This document shows positions 55,038 through 63,721 of a stretch of 64,000 bases of DNA, one piece after another. The position numbers and the translations under genes are program-made. The stretch is from Saccharibacillus sp. JS10. Its GTDB lineage: Bacteria; Bacillota; Bacilli; Paenibacillales; Paenibacillaceae. The notes beneath the pieces are model-generated. The model was not told where the DNA came from and made no database searches. It was given only the letters and a program-made list of their open reading frames with translations. The stretch spans positions 124,001-188,000 of the forward strand of contig NZ_JANFNS010000001.1 of assembly GCF_024436065.1 (NCBI RefSeq), in the 5' to 3' direction. The stretch's first letter is position 1; each line of letters opens with the position of its first letter.

Positions 55038-56012
55038 TTGCTTACAAAAATCGGAGAGATAGCAGAATCGATTCCGGTCGTCGATGCACGTACCAAATGT
55101 GAAGCGGTGGACGATCTGTTCAAACGAAATCCTAAGCTCGAAGGCTTAGCAATCGCTTGTGAAGACGGAACGAATGCGTTGATGATGCGGGTTCACTTTT
55201 ACCAACAGATCGGGACGAGATATGGCTATACGCTGTTTATGAATCGTCCAGTCGGGATGATGTCTAATGCTCGACCGCTGCTTGTCGATGAATTCGAATT
55301 GATTACGGATGTCAGTATTCAAGCGATGAATCGACCCGCAGAAGAACTGTACGACCTGGTTCTGGTGAGCGGTGGAGGCGAGCTGCGCGGAGCGGTAAGT
55401 GTGCGACATTTGTTGCTTAGCGTTGCGGATGTTCGCACGCAGATTGCGACTTTCATGAATCCGTTAACGGGGCTTCCCGGCAATCGGATTATCGAAGATC
55501 GTTTGAATCAGATTTTGGGCTTGGAAAAGTTCAGCGTGCTCTACATCGATCTGGATCAATTCAAATCATTCAATGATGGTTACGGCTTCAAACAAGGTGA
55601 TCTTCTGCTACAAGCGACAGCGAATTTATTGAGCGAGATCTTCAATCAATCGGATAGCTTTTTCGGGCATATCGGCGGAGATGATTATGTCGCGATCTTG
55701 CACCATCATCATTATGAAGAAGCTTGCGGAGTCGCGATCGAGAAATTCGAACAGTTAAAACGCGACTTTTATCGTCATGAAGATTTGATGCGCGGAGCGG
55801 TAACCGGCGAAAATCGATATGGCAGTCGCGGGCTGATTCCTCTGGTTTCTTTGTCGATTGCGGTCGTTACCAATCGCAGTCGCCATTACGAAAATATTGA
55901 TGAAATCGTCGAAGAATCGGCACGGATCAAAAAGCGTTGCAAAGCGGTGCAAGGGAGTATTGTTTTTGCGGATGGGCAGACGTTGAATAAAGAATCGTGT
56001 TGCGTCGAATAA
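55038..56012 (+). CDS. CBS-like/degenerate GGDEF-domain protein
   Basis: 324 residues from a TTG start with GAAAGGGGA about nine bases upstream. About 1-130 resembles a CBS-domain pair ('VDDLFKRNPKLEGLAIA', 'LYDLVLVSGGGELRGAVSVR'). From about 140 comes a GGDEF domain: 'NPLTGLPGNRIIEDRLNQIL', 'VLYIDLDQFKSFNDGYGF'. The signature loop reads 'HIGGDDYVAIL': GGDDY instead of GGDEF, and the final Phe/Glu positions are altered. It may be a weak cyclase or a c-di-GMP/GTP-binding regulator of the EAL partner upstream. Confidence 0.83.
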   Translation: MLTKIGEIAESIPVVDARTKCEAVDDLFKRNPKLEGLAIACEDGTNALMMRVHFYQQIGTRYGYTLFMNRPVGMMSNARPLLVDEFELITDVSIQAMNRPAEELYDLVLVSGGGELRGAVSVRHLLLSVADVRTQIATFMNPLTGLPGNRIIEDRLNQILGLEKFSVLYIDLDQFKSFNDGYGFKQGDLLLQATANLLSEIFNQSDSFFGHIGGDDYVAILHHHHYEEACGVAIEKFEQLKRDFYRHEDLMRGAVTGENRYGSRGLIPLVSLSIAVVTNRSRHYENIDEIVEESARIKKRCKAVQGSIVFADGQTLNKESCCVE

Positions 56013-56050
56013 AAGCTAGATGAATAGAAAACGAAACGGTTCTCATCGTA

Positions 56051-56083
56051 AAGTCGTCCTTTTCATCAGGGCGGCTTTTTTAT
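56051..56083 (+). terminator. Terminator after EAL/GGDEF operon
   Basis: Stem AAGTCGTCC/GGGCGGCTT with two G-T pairs, then TTTTTT. The rest of 56084-56299 is intergenic; it includes a possible 39-codon frame at 56161-56280 with no ribosome site. Confidence 0.65.
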
Positions 56084-56299
56084 TGTTTTTTTCGTTTTTT
56101 ATAAAGTAGACATTTAGAAGCAAAACGTAAACTACATACATAGATAAGCACAATACCTCTATGGAAGCAGTCATTGTCATGTATCGAATATCTGCCGACG
56201 AACTAACTTTTAAGCCTAATGAGATTACCGAACGATTTGTACGCGGGGATATGATTTGGCGACGTATAGAGTCGGTCTAGCAGCTTGAAAAAAATTTAC

Positions 56300-57214
56300 T
56301 TATTGGACGCTTTCGCTCAATCGCTGATTCACTTGTTCGCTGTCTTCGCCGGTCATAAGGCCGATCAACGTCAGCAGCACTTGAGACATCCATTTTTTCG
56401 GGTGCAGCAGTAATTGTAGATGGAATTTCAAGTCGGGATGGACGAAAGGAATACTTGCGAGCGTACCGCGTTCCAATTCTTCTTCGACCGCAATTTGTGG
56501 CAATAGCGCAATACCCAGACCGTTCATTACACAGTGCTTGATCGCTTCCAGACTGCCGAGTTCAAACCCGATTTTATAACTGACCTGATGCTCACGCAGC
56601 ACTTTCTCGAACGTACTTCGATACAAGCAGCTGCCTTCGGATACAATCAATTCGCATCCGTTCAGATCACCCAGTTGAATCTGTTCTTCCAATGTTAAAG
56701 TATGTCCCGGAGGCGCAACAAGGACAAGCGGTTCTTCGCGAATGATAATGCTGCGTAGCGAAAGATCGGCAGGTTTGCGGTCAAGAAGTAGAGCCAGATC
56801 GTATTCGCCTTCTTTAAGCTTGTTGACGAGATTGCTTTCGCTATCCGGTAACATCTGAATTCCGATTCCCGGATGCTTTAGGCGAAGCTGTTGCAGATAA
56901 GGTGGAAGATAATAAGCGGCAAGAGAGTCAATGGTGCCGATCGTGACGGCTCCGTCAAGTTGCTTGCCTATTGCTTCTTTGGATTCGTCATAGAGCTCGA
57001 GCATCTGCACCGCAAGTTTGAGCAGTGCTTCTCCGGGCGGGGTCAGTCGAAGTTGCCGACCGTAACGTTCGAATAAAGCGACGCCGTATTCGCGTTCTAA
57101 CTTCTGCATTTGCATCGTGACACTGGACTGCGCATAGCCTAATTCTTCCGCAGCTTTTGTAAAACTTTGTCGCCGAGCGACTTCCCGAAACGTTCGGAGA
57201 TAGGTCAATTCCAC
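56300..57214 (-). CDS. LysR-family transcriptional regulator
   Basis: 304 residues. N-terminal winged helix ('LRTFREVARRQSFTKAAEEL', 'YAQSSVTMQMQKLEREYGVA') and a LysR substrate-binding domain ('GTIDSLAAYYLPPYLQQLR'). TATAGCTCCTTC precedes the start on the plus strand, giving GAAGGAGC on the minus strand. It is divergent from dapA with a shared 126-base intergenic region carrying a palindromic T-N11-A site, so it probably controls dapA and itself. The effector is unknown. Confidence 0.9.
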   Translation of the reverse strand: MELTYLRTFREVARRQSFTKAAEELGYAQSSVTMQMQKLEREYGVALFERYGRQLRLTPPGEALLKLAVQMLELYDESKEAIGKQLDGAVTIGTIDSLAAYYLPPYLQQLRLKHPGIGIQMLPDSESNLVNKLKEGEYDLALLLDRKPADLSLRSIIIREEPLVLVAPPGHTLTLEEQIQLGDLNGCELIVSEGSCLYRSTFEKVLREHQVSYKIGFELGSLEAIKHCVMNGLGIALLPQIAVEEELERGTLASIPFVHPDLKFHLQLLLHPKKWMSQVLLTLIGLMTGEDSEQVNQRLSESVQ

Positions 57215-57251
57215 GGTATAGCTCCTTCATAAATGAATTCATCAATAATTT

Positions 57252-57266
57252 TGATACGATGTATCA
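57252..57266. promoter_or_regulatory. LysR-type operator between LysR and dapA genes
   Basis: TGATAC-GAT-GTATCA is a perfect 6-bp inverted repeat containing the T-N11-A core of LysR sites. A second palindrome ATGAATTCAT lies at 57233-57242. Both are in the divergent promoter region. Confidence 0.6.
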
Positions 57267-57340
57267 TTTATTATAGCTAACGCCGATGCAATTTTCCATG
57301 ATAAAGTAAACCTAACAAAAGTCTGCTGGGAGGAAACCCA

Positions 57341-58240
57341 ATGTTAACCGAACAACAGCTGCATGGCATTTATTTGCCAGTCGTTACCCCGTTTCTGCCG
57401 GGAGGAGAGCTGGATCTGGAGTCATTCCATAAGCTTTCTTCATCACTCATTTCTCAAGGAATCGACGGTCTGGTCGTTAATGGCACGACTGGCGAATCGC
57501 CAACTGTAAGTTGCGAGGAATTAAGTCTATTGTCCGCTGCCGCTAAATCTGCAATCGGAGCGTCGAAAGTTCCGCTTGTGCTTGGAACAGGAACGAACGA
57601 TACTCGCGCTTCTGTCAAAAAAACCGAACTTGCGGGTCAACTCGGCGCAGATGCTGTGCTGGCTGTTGTTCCGTATTACAATAAACCTTCGCAACAAGGG
57701 CTGATTGCCCATTTTCGTAAAATCGCTGAAGTCGGTATTCCCGTTGTCGTCTATGAGATTCCAACGCGAACAGGAGTTTCTTTAGAACTTGATACGATGC
57801 GCACGATCTTGGAAATCGATGGAATCGTCGGCGTCAAAGACTGCTCAGGCAGTACAGAATTGCTCAAAGGTCTGCAAGCTTCAGGTCATCATAAGCCATT
57901 TCTAAGTGGAGACGATACAAAATTGCTTGAATTTTTGGAAGCCGGTGCAGCGGGCGGTATGCTCGTATCCGCACATGTGCATACCCAAAAGTTTGTACAA
58001 ATTTATCGTCACTTCCGTATGGGGCATATGGAGCAAGCTCAAGTGATGTTTGACGAACTGATGCCCCTGATGAAACTGATGTTCGAAGAACCGAACCCAG
58101 CGCCCGTTAAATGGCTACTCGCGGAACTCGGTGCGATTTCACACGGGACGCTGAGGTTGCCGATGGTCGAGATCGGAGAAGAGTTGCGCCGGAAGTTGCG
58201 TGAGACAAGAGTATTGCCGGGCGATGCGTTGGCTCTATAA
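57341..58240 (+). CDS. dapA: 4-hydroxy-tetrahydrodipicolinate synthase (DapA family)
   Basis: Class I aldolase of lysine/diaminopimelate synthesis, joining pyruvate and aspartate semialdehyde. 299 residues. Key blocks: 'GLVVNGTTGESPTVSCEEL' (Thr pair), 'VVPYYNKPSQQGLIAHF' (the second Tyr), 'PVVVYEIPTRTGV' (catalytic Tyr and Arg), 'GIVGVKDCSGSTELL' (Schiff-base Lys), 'FLSGDD'. The ribosome site GGGAGG precedes the ATG. No other lysine genes are adjacent and it is driven divergently from a LysR gene, so it may be a paralogue with another aldol substrate. Confidence 0.88.
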   Translation: MLTEQQLHGIYLPVVTPFLPGGELDLESFHKLSSSLISQGIDGLVVNGTTGESPTVSCEELSLLSAAAKSAIGASKVPLVLGTGTNDTRASVKKTELAGQLGADAVLAVVPYYNKPSQQGLIAHFRKIAEVGIPVVVYEIPTRTGVSLELDTMRTILEIDGIVGVKDCSGSTELLKGLQASGHHKPFLSGDDTKLLEFLEAGAAGGMLVSAHVHTQKFVQIYRHFRMGHMEQAQVMFDELMPLMKLMFEEPNPAPVKWLLAELGAISHGTLRLPMVEIGEELRRKLRETRVLPGDALAL

Positions 58241-58265
58241 GATTTAAATAAAAGAAATGAGCATA

Positions 58266-58320
58266 TGAAAAAACCTTTCTAAAAACCGCTAGCTTGCGGG
58301 TTTCGGAAAGGTTTTTCTTT
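58266..58320. terminator. Bidirectional terminator
   Basis: Stem AAAAACCTTTC/GAAAGGTTTTT with inner ACCCGC-like/GCGGGT pairing, between convergent dapA and the acyltransferase. Confidence 0.85.
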
Positions 58321-58321
58321 T

Positions 58322-59527
58322 TTAGATCGAAGATTTATTTTTGCTCAATCGCCAGTTTCGTCCAGCTCCGCCGGTTAACCAATGCCCACCGGGTAAGCGA
58401 GATAACGTGACGCATAATAATATCGCTACCGGAGCGACGATAAGTGCCGTCAAGACGGACACCAGTAGATGCCAACCCGGGAAAATCAAACCTTTGGTGT
58501 AGAATGCGATCAAGCTAATAAACATGGCATGACTGAGATAAGCTCCGAACGAGTATTTTGCACATACCGCCAGCACTTTCTTGAATCTGCTATTTTGTTT
58601 TTGCAACAGAAGTGCCCATCCGTATAACATCAAGATCTGAGCAGTCACCGCGATAAAGCTACTCGGTTTCAAATACGTCGAGTAATTCAGATTGATTTGC
58701 TCACCTGAACTGCGAATCATATCGAGGTTCATCCAGATATACATCGCGACAAATAACAGCGTACTGTAGGGAAGAACTTTTAACACGAAGATTCGCCATT
58801 GTTCCAAATAAGTGCCGCAGATCCCGCCGAGTATAAAATAAAACGCATAATAAGGAAATTCGTACGTTCGATAATCCAGCAGCGTTTTCCAAAGCCCGGA
58901 TGTTTGCCATTGCGGCATTTCATAGTAAGAAGCAAACATCAACAAGCCGTAAGCTAATGTGAGTAAAGTCAGCAGCAGTGCTATCCGTCCCTGTTTGCCT
59001 TGATCGGAACGGGCTGCTTTTTTCCACCGACCGATCGCTGAGGCAGCAGATCGAAATAGCGGGAAACATACATAAAACTGAAAAATCATAACGACAAACC
59101 ATAGATGGTACCCGTAAGTCGGAGCGATAAATTGTTGAAGAAACACAGGCAGGTCACCTTGTACGAATAACGGCTGATAAGATGATTTTTTCGTAAAAAT
59201 CCAATAAATGATCGTCCATAGTGCAAACGGAACATAAATGTCACCGATTCGCTTCACCAGTACCGGCGCATAACGCCGATCGCTTTTGCCATATTGATAA
59301 AACAAAATCGCACCAGCGAGAAACACGAAAGTCAGCGTGCCGTAGCGGATAAAATGATAAAGCATGGCAATCGCGACCGCGTCGGGATACAAAATATCAC
59401 TACGATAAATAAATTCTCCGAGACTATGCTGCATTACAATTGCAAAAAAAGATAAGCCGCGCAGCAATCCCCATTCGTCTACACGGGTAAGAGAAGAGCG
59501 CTTGGTCGTTGAAATTGCTTCAGACAT
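58322..59527 (-). CDS. Membrane acyltransferase, acyltransferase 3 family
   Basis: 401 residues from the ATG at 59527, with GGAAGGAG about 11 bases upstream (the frame is open from 59554). About ten membrane helices. The N-terminal motif 'EWGLLRGLSFFAIVMQHSLG' contains the catalytic-type His, and 'AKYSFGAYLSHAMFISL' is the conserved C-terminal region. No SGNH domain is attached. It likely O-acylates an exported polysaccharide or cell-wall sugar. The gene is alone on the minus strand between a terminator and the GNAT gene. Confidence 0.83.
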   Translation of the reverse strand: MSEAISTTKRSSLTRVDEWGLLRGLSFFAIVMQHSLGEFIYRSDILYPDAVAIAMLYHFIRYGTLTFVFLAGAILFYQYGKSDRRYAPVLVKRIGDIYVPFALWTIIYWIFTKKSSYQPLFVQGDLPVFLQQFIAPTYGYHLWFVVMIFQFYVCFPLFRSAASAIGRWKKAARSDQGKQGRIALLLTLLTLAYGLLMFASYYEMPQWQTSGLWKTLLDYRTYEFPYYAFYFILGGICGTYLEQWRIFVLKVLPYSTLLFVAMYIWMNLDMIRSSGEQINLNYSTYLKPSSFIAVTAQILMLYGWALLLQKQNSRFKKVLAVCAKYSFGAYLSHAMFISLIAFYTKGLIFPGWHLLVSVLTALIVAPVAILLCVTLSRLPGGHWLTGGAGRNWRLSKNKSSI

Positions 59528-59641
59528 GACAAAAATAACTCCTTCCACAACCATTCTTCCTGTATTCTATACTAAGCAAGTCAAGTAGCAATAGAATTAA
59601 ACCGGTTATCATTATAAATCGAAAAGGAGTATAAATTCAAA

Positions 59642-60241
59642 ATGCCAACTGCAAATTTTAAAGAAAAGCCAATATTAGCTGGGGAAAAAGTTCAACTGCG
59701 TCCTTTTGAAGAGAGCGACGGAAACCGGATGCTTAAAATCTTGGCAGAGGTCGATGTTCAACGTCTAACAGGTTCTGTACATAACGATCAAGAAGCACTT
59801 AAAGTTCGTACCGACGAAGAAAAGCAAAAAGTGTTGGCATGGTATTCCAGTCGCAACGCCCAAGAAGATCGATTGGATCTCGCGATTGTCGATATGGCAA
59901 GCGGGCAGATAGTTGGAGAAGCGGTTTTCAATGAATACGAAGAATATGCCAATAACGCCAGTTTTCGAATTTTGATCGGTTCGGACGGACAAGGCAAAGG
60001 GCTGGGGACAGAAGCGATTGCTTTATTTTTGAAATACGGATTTGAGAAGTTGGGGTTGAACCGGATCTGGCTGGAAGTGTATAGCTTTAATCCTAGAGCC
60101 GAGCGGGTCTATATCAAAAGCGGTTTCGTTTTAGAAGGGGTAAGGCGCGAAGATTTTAAATATGACGGTCAATATATCGACACCAAAATATACGGGATGC
60201 TGCGTTCCGATTATGAATTCACCAAAAAAGCAGGAATATGA
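59642..60241 (+). CDS. RimJ/RimL-like GNAT acetyltransferase
   Basis: 199 residues. The N-terminal 'VQLRPFEESDGNRMLKIL' and the acetyl-CoA loop 'SDGQGKGLGTEAIALFLKYG' followed by 'LGLNRIWLEVYSFNPRAERV' and 'YIKSGFVLEGVRREDFKYDG' are the RimJ/RimL (PF13302) pattern. AAAAGGAG lies upstream. It may acetylate a ribosomal protein N terminus, a polyamine or a drug; sequence does not decide. It ends 68 bases before the GH35 gene and may share its transcript. Confidence 0.87.
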   Translation: MPTANFKEKPILAGEKVQLRPFEESDGNRMLKILAEVDVQRLTGSVHNDQEALKVRTDEEKQKVLAWYSSRNAQEDRLDLAIVDMASGQIVGEAVFNEYEEYANNASFRILIGSDGQGKGLGTEAIALFLKYGFEKLGLNRIWLEVYSFNPRAERVYIKSGFVLEGVRREDFKYDGQYIDTKIYGMLRSDYEFTKKAGI

Positions 60242-60309
60242 AGTCAAAATCTCGAAATCTATATTGAAAGCGTTCTATAGTTATTATTTTTGGATTGGGA
60301 GGCTGTTTG

Positions 60310-62169
60310 ATGTCGACTTTTGGAACACATGGGAATCAATTTATTTACAATGACGAACCGATCACTTTATTATCCGGTGCGATTCACTATTTCCGGGTGG
60401 TTCCGGAATATTGGGAAGATCGACTCCGTAAACTGATGGCGGTTGGTTTTAATACGGTAGAAACGTATGTGGCTTGGAACGTGCATGAACCGAAAGAAGG
60501 AACTTTCGTGTTCGATGATATCGCCGACTTGGAAGCTTTCGTTCGGCTTGCAGGTAAACTCGGCTTGCATGTGATCGTTCGACCTAGCCCTTATATTTGC
60601 GCGGAATGGGAATTCGGCGGATTACCGGCATGGCTGCTCGAAAACGGAGATATTCGTTTACGCTGCGCCGATCCTGCTTTTTTGGAAAAAGTAGATGCTT
60701 ATTTCGACGAGTTGTTGCCTAGATTGGTTCCTCTTCTTTGCACGAACGGCGGTCCAATCATCGCCATGCAGATCGAAAATGAATACGGCAGTTACGGAGC
60801 CGACGCGACATACCTCAACTATCTGAAAGACGGTATGATCCGTAGAGGGATCGACGTCTTGTTGTTCACTTCCGACGGTCCGGAAGTTGCGATGCTGCGT
60901 GGGGGTTCGGTTGAAGGCATCCTGGCGACAGTGAACTTCGGTTCCAGAACGCGCGAAGCTTTCGAGATTTTGCGCAATCATCAACCGGAAGGTCCTCTGA
61001 TGGTTATGGAATTTTGGGACGGTTGGTTCGATCGATGGTTAGGGCCTCACCATACGCGCCCAACCGCAGAGATCGTGACCGAACTCGAACAGATGTTGGA
61101 GCTTCAAGCATCGTTCAACTTCTACATGTTCCACGGCGGCACGAACTTTGGTTTTATGAACGGAGCCAATCACGTCAACCATTATGAGCCGACCGTGAAC
61201 AGTTATGATTACGATGCCATTTTGAGCGAAGACGGGCAACCGACTCAGACATTTTTCGCTGTTCGTCAATTGTTAACCGAACGTCTGGGCCTGACGCCGC
61301 CGGAACTTCCGGCTCCTTTGCCGCAAAAAGCATACGGACGCGTCGAATTGACGCAATATGCGGGATTGTTTGAGCAAGCGGAGCAGTTATCCGGTAAGCC
61401 GATTGCCAGCATCTATCCGGAGCCTATGGAAAAAGTCGGCCAAGCTTACGGATTTATTTTGTATACGACAACGATCGGCGATGAGCATAACGGAGGCAAG
61501 CTGATCTTGCAAGAAGTTCGCGACCGCGCGCTTATCTTTGCGGACGGCAAGCAGATCGGGCTTGTAAACCGTTGGGAAGACCACCCGGAACTGATCTTGA
61601 ACGTACCGACGGGAAGCAAGGTACGCCTTGATATTCTGGTCGAAAACATGGGACGGATCAATTACGGGCCACTGATGCGCGATCGCAAAGGCATTACGGA
61701 AGGTATCCGAGTCGGCAATCAATTTTTGCATGGCTGGGAAATTACGCCGCTTCCTTTAGAAAGTCTGGAAGGATTGAACTTTGCTTCGCTTAAAGGCCAT
61801 TCAGACCAAAGCAAAACTTCGAAGTTGCACAGTAAACCTCGAACTGGAGAAAGTTATTCGCAAGAAGCTTGGGGCGAGAGTGAAGAGTCACAGCCTGGTT
61901 TTTATCGCGGCGTGTTCGATGTTCAAGACGCTGCCGATACTTTTATTCGGACAGAGGGTTGGGGCAAAGGCGTGATTTGGATCAACGGATTTTTGCTTAG
62001 CCGTTATTGGCAAGCGGGACCGACCAAAACAGCGTATATTCCTGCACCGCTATTGCGTCAAGGAGAAAATGAAATTGTTGTGTTCGAATTGCATCGCTTT
62101 GGCAGCGTAGACGGGGATTTGAACGTATTGCCATTCGTTGAACTGACGGATAAGCCTGATTTGGGCTAA
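60310..62169 (+). CDS. Beta-galactosidase, GH35 family
   Basis: 619 residues from the ATG at 60310 with GGGAGG seven bases upstream. TIM-barrel blocks: 'LSGAIHYFRVVPEYWEDRL', 'NTVETYVAWNVHEPKEGTF', 'VRPSPYICAEWEFGGLPAWL'. The acid/base Glu is in 'IAMQIENEYGSYG' and the nucleophile Glu in 'LMVMEFWDGWFDRW'. The C-terminal beta domains end in 'RGEN-IVVFELH' type sequence (here 'RQGENEIVVFELHRFG'). No signal peptide, so it is cytoplasmic. Next to it are an AraC regulator and a response regulator, suggesting use of galactose-containing plant or host glycans. Unlike the LacZ at 0.2 kb, it may prefer beta-1,3 or beta-1,6 links. Confidence 0.92.
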   Translation: MSTFGTHGNQFIYNDEPITLLSGAIHYFRVVPEYWEDRLRKLMAVGFNTVETYVAWNVHEPKEGTFVFDDIADLEAFVRLAGKLGLHVIVRPSPYICAEWEFGGLPAWLLENGDIRLRCADPAFLEKVDAYFDELLPRLVPLLCTNGGPIIAMQIENEYGSYGADATYLNYLKDGMIRRGIDVLLFTSDGPEVAMLRGGSVEGILATVNFGSRTREAFEILRNHQPEGPLMVMEFWDGWFDRWLGPHHTRPTAEIVTELEQMLELQASFNFYMFHGGTNFGFMNGANHVNHYEPTVNSYDYDAILSEDGQPTQTFFAVRQLLTERLGLTPPELPAPLPQKAYGRVELTQYAGLFEQAEQLSGKPIASIYPEPMEKVGQAYGFILYTTTIGDEHNGGKLILQEVRDRALIFADGKQIGLVNRWEDHPELILNVPTGSKVRLDILVENMGRINYGPLMRDRKGITEGIRVGNQFLHGWEITPLPLESLEGLNFASLKGHSDQSKTSKLHSKPRTGESYSQEAWGESEESQPGFYRGVFDVQDAADTFIRTEGWGKGVIWINGFLLSRYWQAGPTKTAYIPAPLLRQGENEIVVFELHRFGSVDGDLNVLPFVELTDKPDLG

Positions 62170-62186
62170 TCTCAATCCAAGATCAT

Positions 62187-62222
62187 AACAGCCCGTCTTT
62201 TATACAAAAGGCGGGTTTTGTT
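62187..62222 (+). terminator. Rho-independent terminator after GH35 gene
   Basis: Stem AACAgCCCGtCTTTT/AAAAGgCGGGtTTTGTT with a short loop and T-rich end. Confidence 0.7.
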
Positions 62223-62243
62223 GATCGGAAAAGAGGCGGGAAT

Positions 62244-63608
62244 ATGTCGTGGATCTCGGAAGCGGCTGGCGGCAGAGAATTTAATATCGATCAATATGCG
62301 ATGCCGGATGTACGTGTTTCGATGCAAATTTGCGGTACGCATTGGCGTGAAGTATCGACCGGTTGGTCGTATCCGGCTCACAACCATGCCTTGTTCGAAC
62401 TGAATTACGTATTGGAAGGTCAACAATTGATGACCATCGACAATCGGCGGTATGTCCAGCAGTCTGGCGAATTGCTGATGCTGGCACCGGATTGTTTACA
62501 CGAAAGCCGGATAGGACGCTGCCCTTCGATGTCGTATTTTTGCTTGCATTTCGATATCGAAGACGAAGTGATGTACAGACGAATTGCGGCTTTAGGAAGT
62601 CAGTTATTCGACGCATCAGCGGAACTTACGATAAAGCTCAAGCCAGAACTTGAGCGATTGGCTGCATTGTGCAGAGAGCAGACCGAAGACGCCGTAGAAG
62701 GGATCGAAATTCGGATTTCTATTCTGCGTTTGATCTTGGAGTTGAGCGAATATTGCGTGTCGCTTGCCACGCAAGAACAGCAGATCACCGCAACAAAGCG
62801 ACAACAAACCGAGTCTGCACAAGGGCTAAGAGAACGATACGCATTGGAAAAAAAGATTCAAGATTTTTTGGGGCATGCAGAATCTATGGGCGCTTGGAAT
62901 GAACGAACATTGCTACCTCCTTTTCATTGGGTAGGGTTATTTACGATTGGTGTGCCGGATCGAAGTTTCTGGACAAAGCCGGATCGTTTTTTAGCGAAAA
63001 CGTTGTTGGAAGATGCTTTGTCGGAATGGGCAACGCCTGCGGTGGTAGTCGGTAAGCAGCGGTTGACTGCCGTACTGTTTATCGAAGGCTATAGCGTGCC
63101 GCCCCTAGAAGAATACGCTTCGGATTGTCGGAGCCGGCTCAAACGCAAGCTGAATCAAAATATAACGCTTGGTATTGGCGGAGTAGCGGTGTCGCCTAAT
63201 GAATTACAAGGATTATATCGTCAAAGTCTTCGCGGACTCGGACTCAATGAAGAACTCGGCTCTATGCCTGACTTTGAATTTACGAATCGAACGATTCGCT
63301 TGGCATTGCTTGCGATTGAATCGGAATATGCCGATTCTTTAACGTTGAGCCAACTCGCTAGCCGCTTACAGCTAACGCCTAATTACTTGAGCGGTTTGTT
63401 TACAAGCGAGACCGGGCATTCGTTCACATGGCATTTGACTCGGATTCGAATGGATCGAGCCTGTGAACTTCTTGCCAATACGCAGATCAAAATTCATGAA
63501 GTCGCGCGGCAAGTCGGGTATTCGGATCAAGCGTATTTTAGTCGTTGCTTCAAATCTATGATCGGGATGAGCCCGAACTCTTACCGAACCAAAAGACTTG
63601 AGTATTAA
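62244..63608 (+). CDS. AraC-family regulator with cupin sensor
   Basis: 454 residues. An N-terminal cupin ('WSYPAHNHALFELNYVLEGQ', about 35-100) likely binds a sugar. A middle helical region ('VWKR'-like linker, about 150-350, function unknown) is followed by two AraC helix-turn-helices ('LTLSQLASRLQLTPNYLSGL', 'HEVARQVGYSDQAYFSRCFK'). The final 'PNSYRTKRLEY' is the usual C-terminal end. AGAGGCGGG precedes the ATG. Together with the GH35 gene before and the YesN-type regulator after, it suggests local control of glycan use. Confidence 0.87.
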   Translation: MSWISEAAGGREFNIDQYAMPDVRVSMQICGTHWREVSTGWSYPAHNHALFELNYVLEGQQLMTIDNRRYVQQSGELLMLAPDCLHESRIGRCPSMSYFCLHFDIEDEVMYRRIAALGSQLFDASAELTIKLKPELERLAALCREQTEDAVEGIEIRISILRLILELSEYCVSLATQEQQITATKRQQTESAQGLRERYALEKKIQDFLGHAESMGAWNERTLLPPFHWVGLFTIGVPDRSFWTKPDRFLAKTLLEDALSEWATPAVVVGKQRLTAVLFIEGYSVPPLEEYASDCRSRLKRKLNQNITLGIGGVAVSPNELQGLYRQSLRGLGLNEELGSMPDFEFTNRTIRLALLAIESEYADSLTLSQLASRLQLTPNYLSGLFTSETGHSFTWHLTRIRMDRACELLANTQIKIHEVARQVGYSDQAYFSRCFKSMIGMSPNSYRTKRLEY

Positions 63609-63662
63609 AGAATACGCTTACAATTGACTGTAGAATTGTCCAAAAAAGCGTAGATCATTACA

Positions 63663-63691
63663 TTGTCGGCTTTATGAGGTAATGACATACT
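63663..63691 (+). promoter_or_regulatory. Promoter before the YesN-type gene
   Basis: TTGTCG (63663-63668), 17-base spacer, CATACT (63686-63691) with TG at the extended -10 position. The GTG start is 31 bases further on. Confidence 0.45.
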
Positions 63692-63721
63692 GGAAAAAAT
63701 ACTCAGTCAGGGGGAGACACC

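Noticed and set aside
56161-56280. 39-codon frame between the GGDEF and LysR genes
   Set aside because: No ribosome site or recognisable features; length is within chance.
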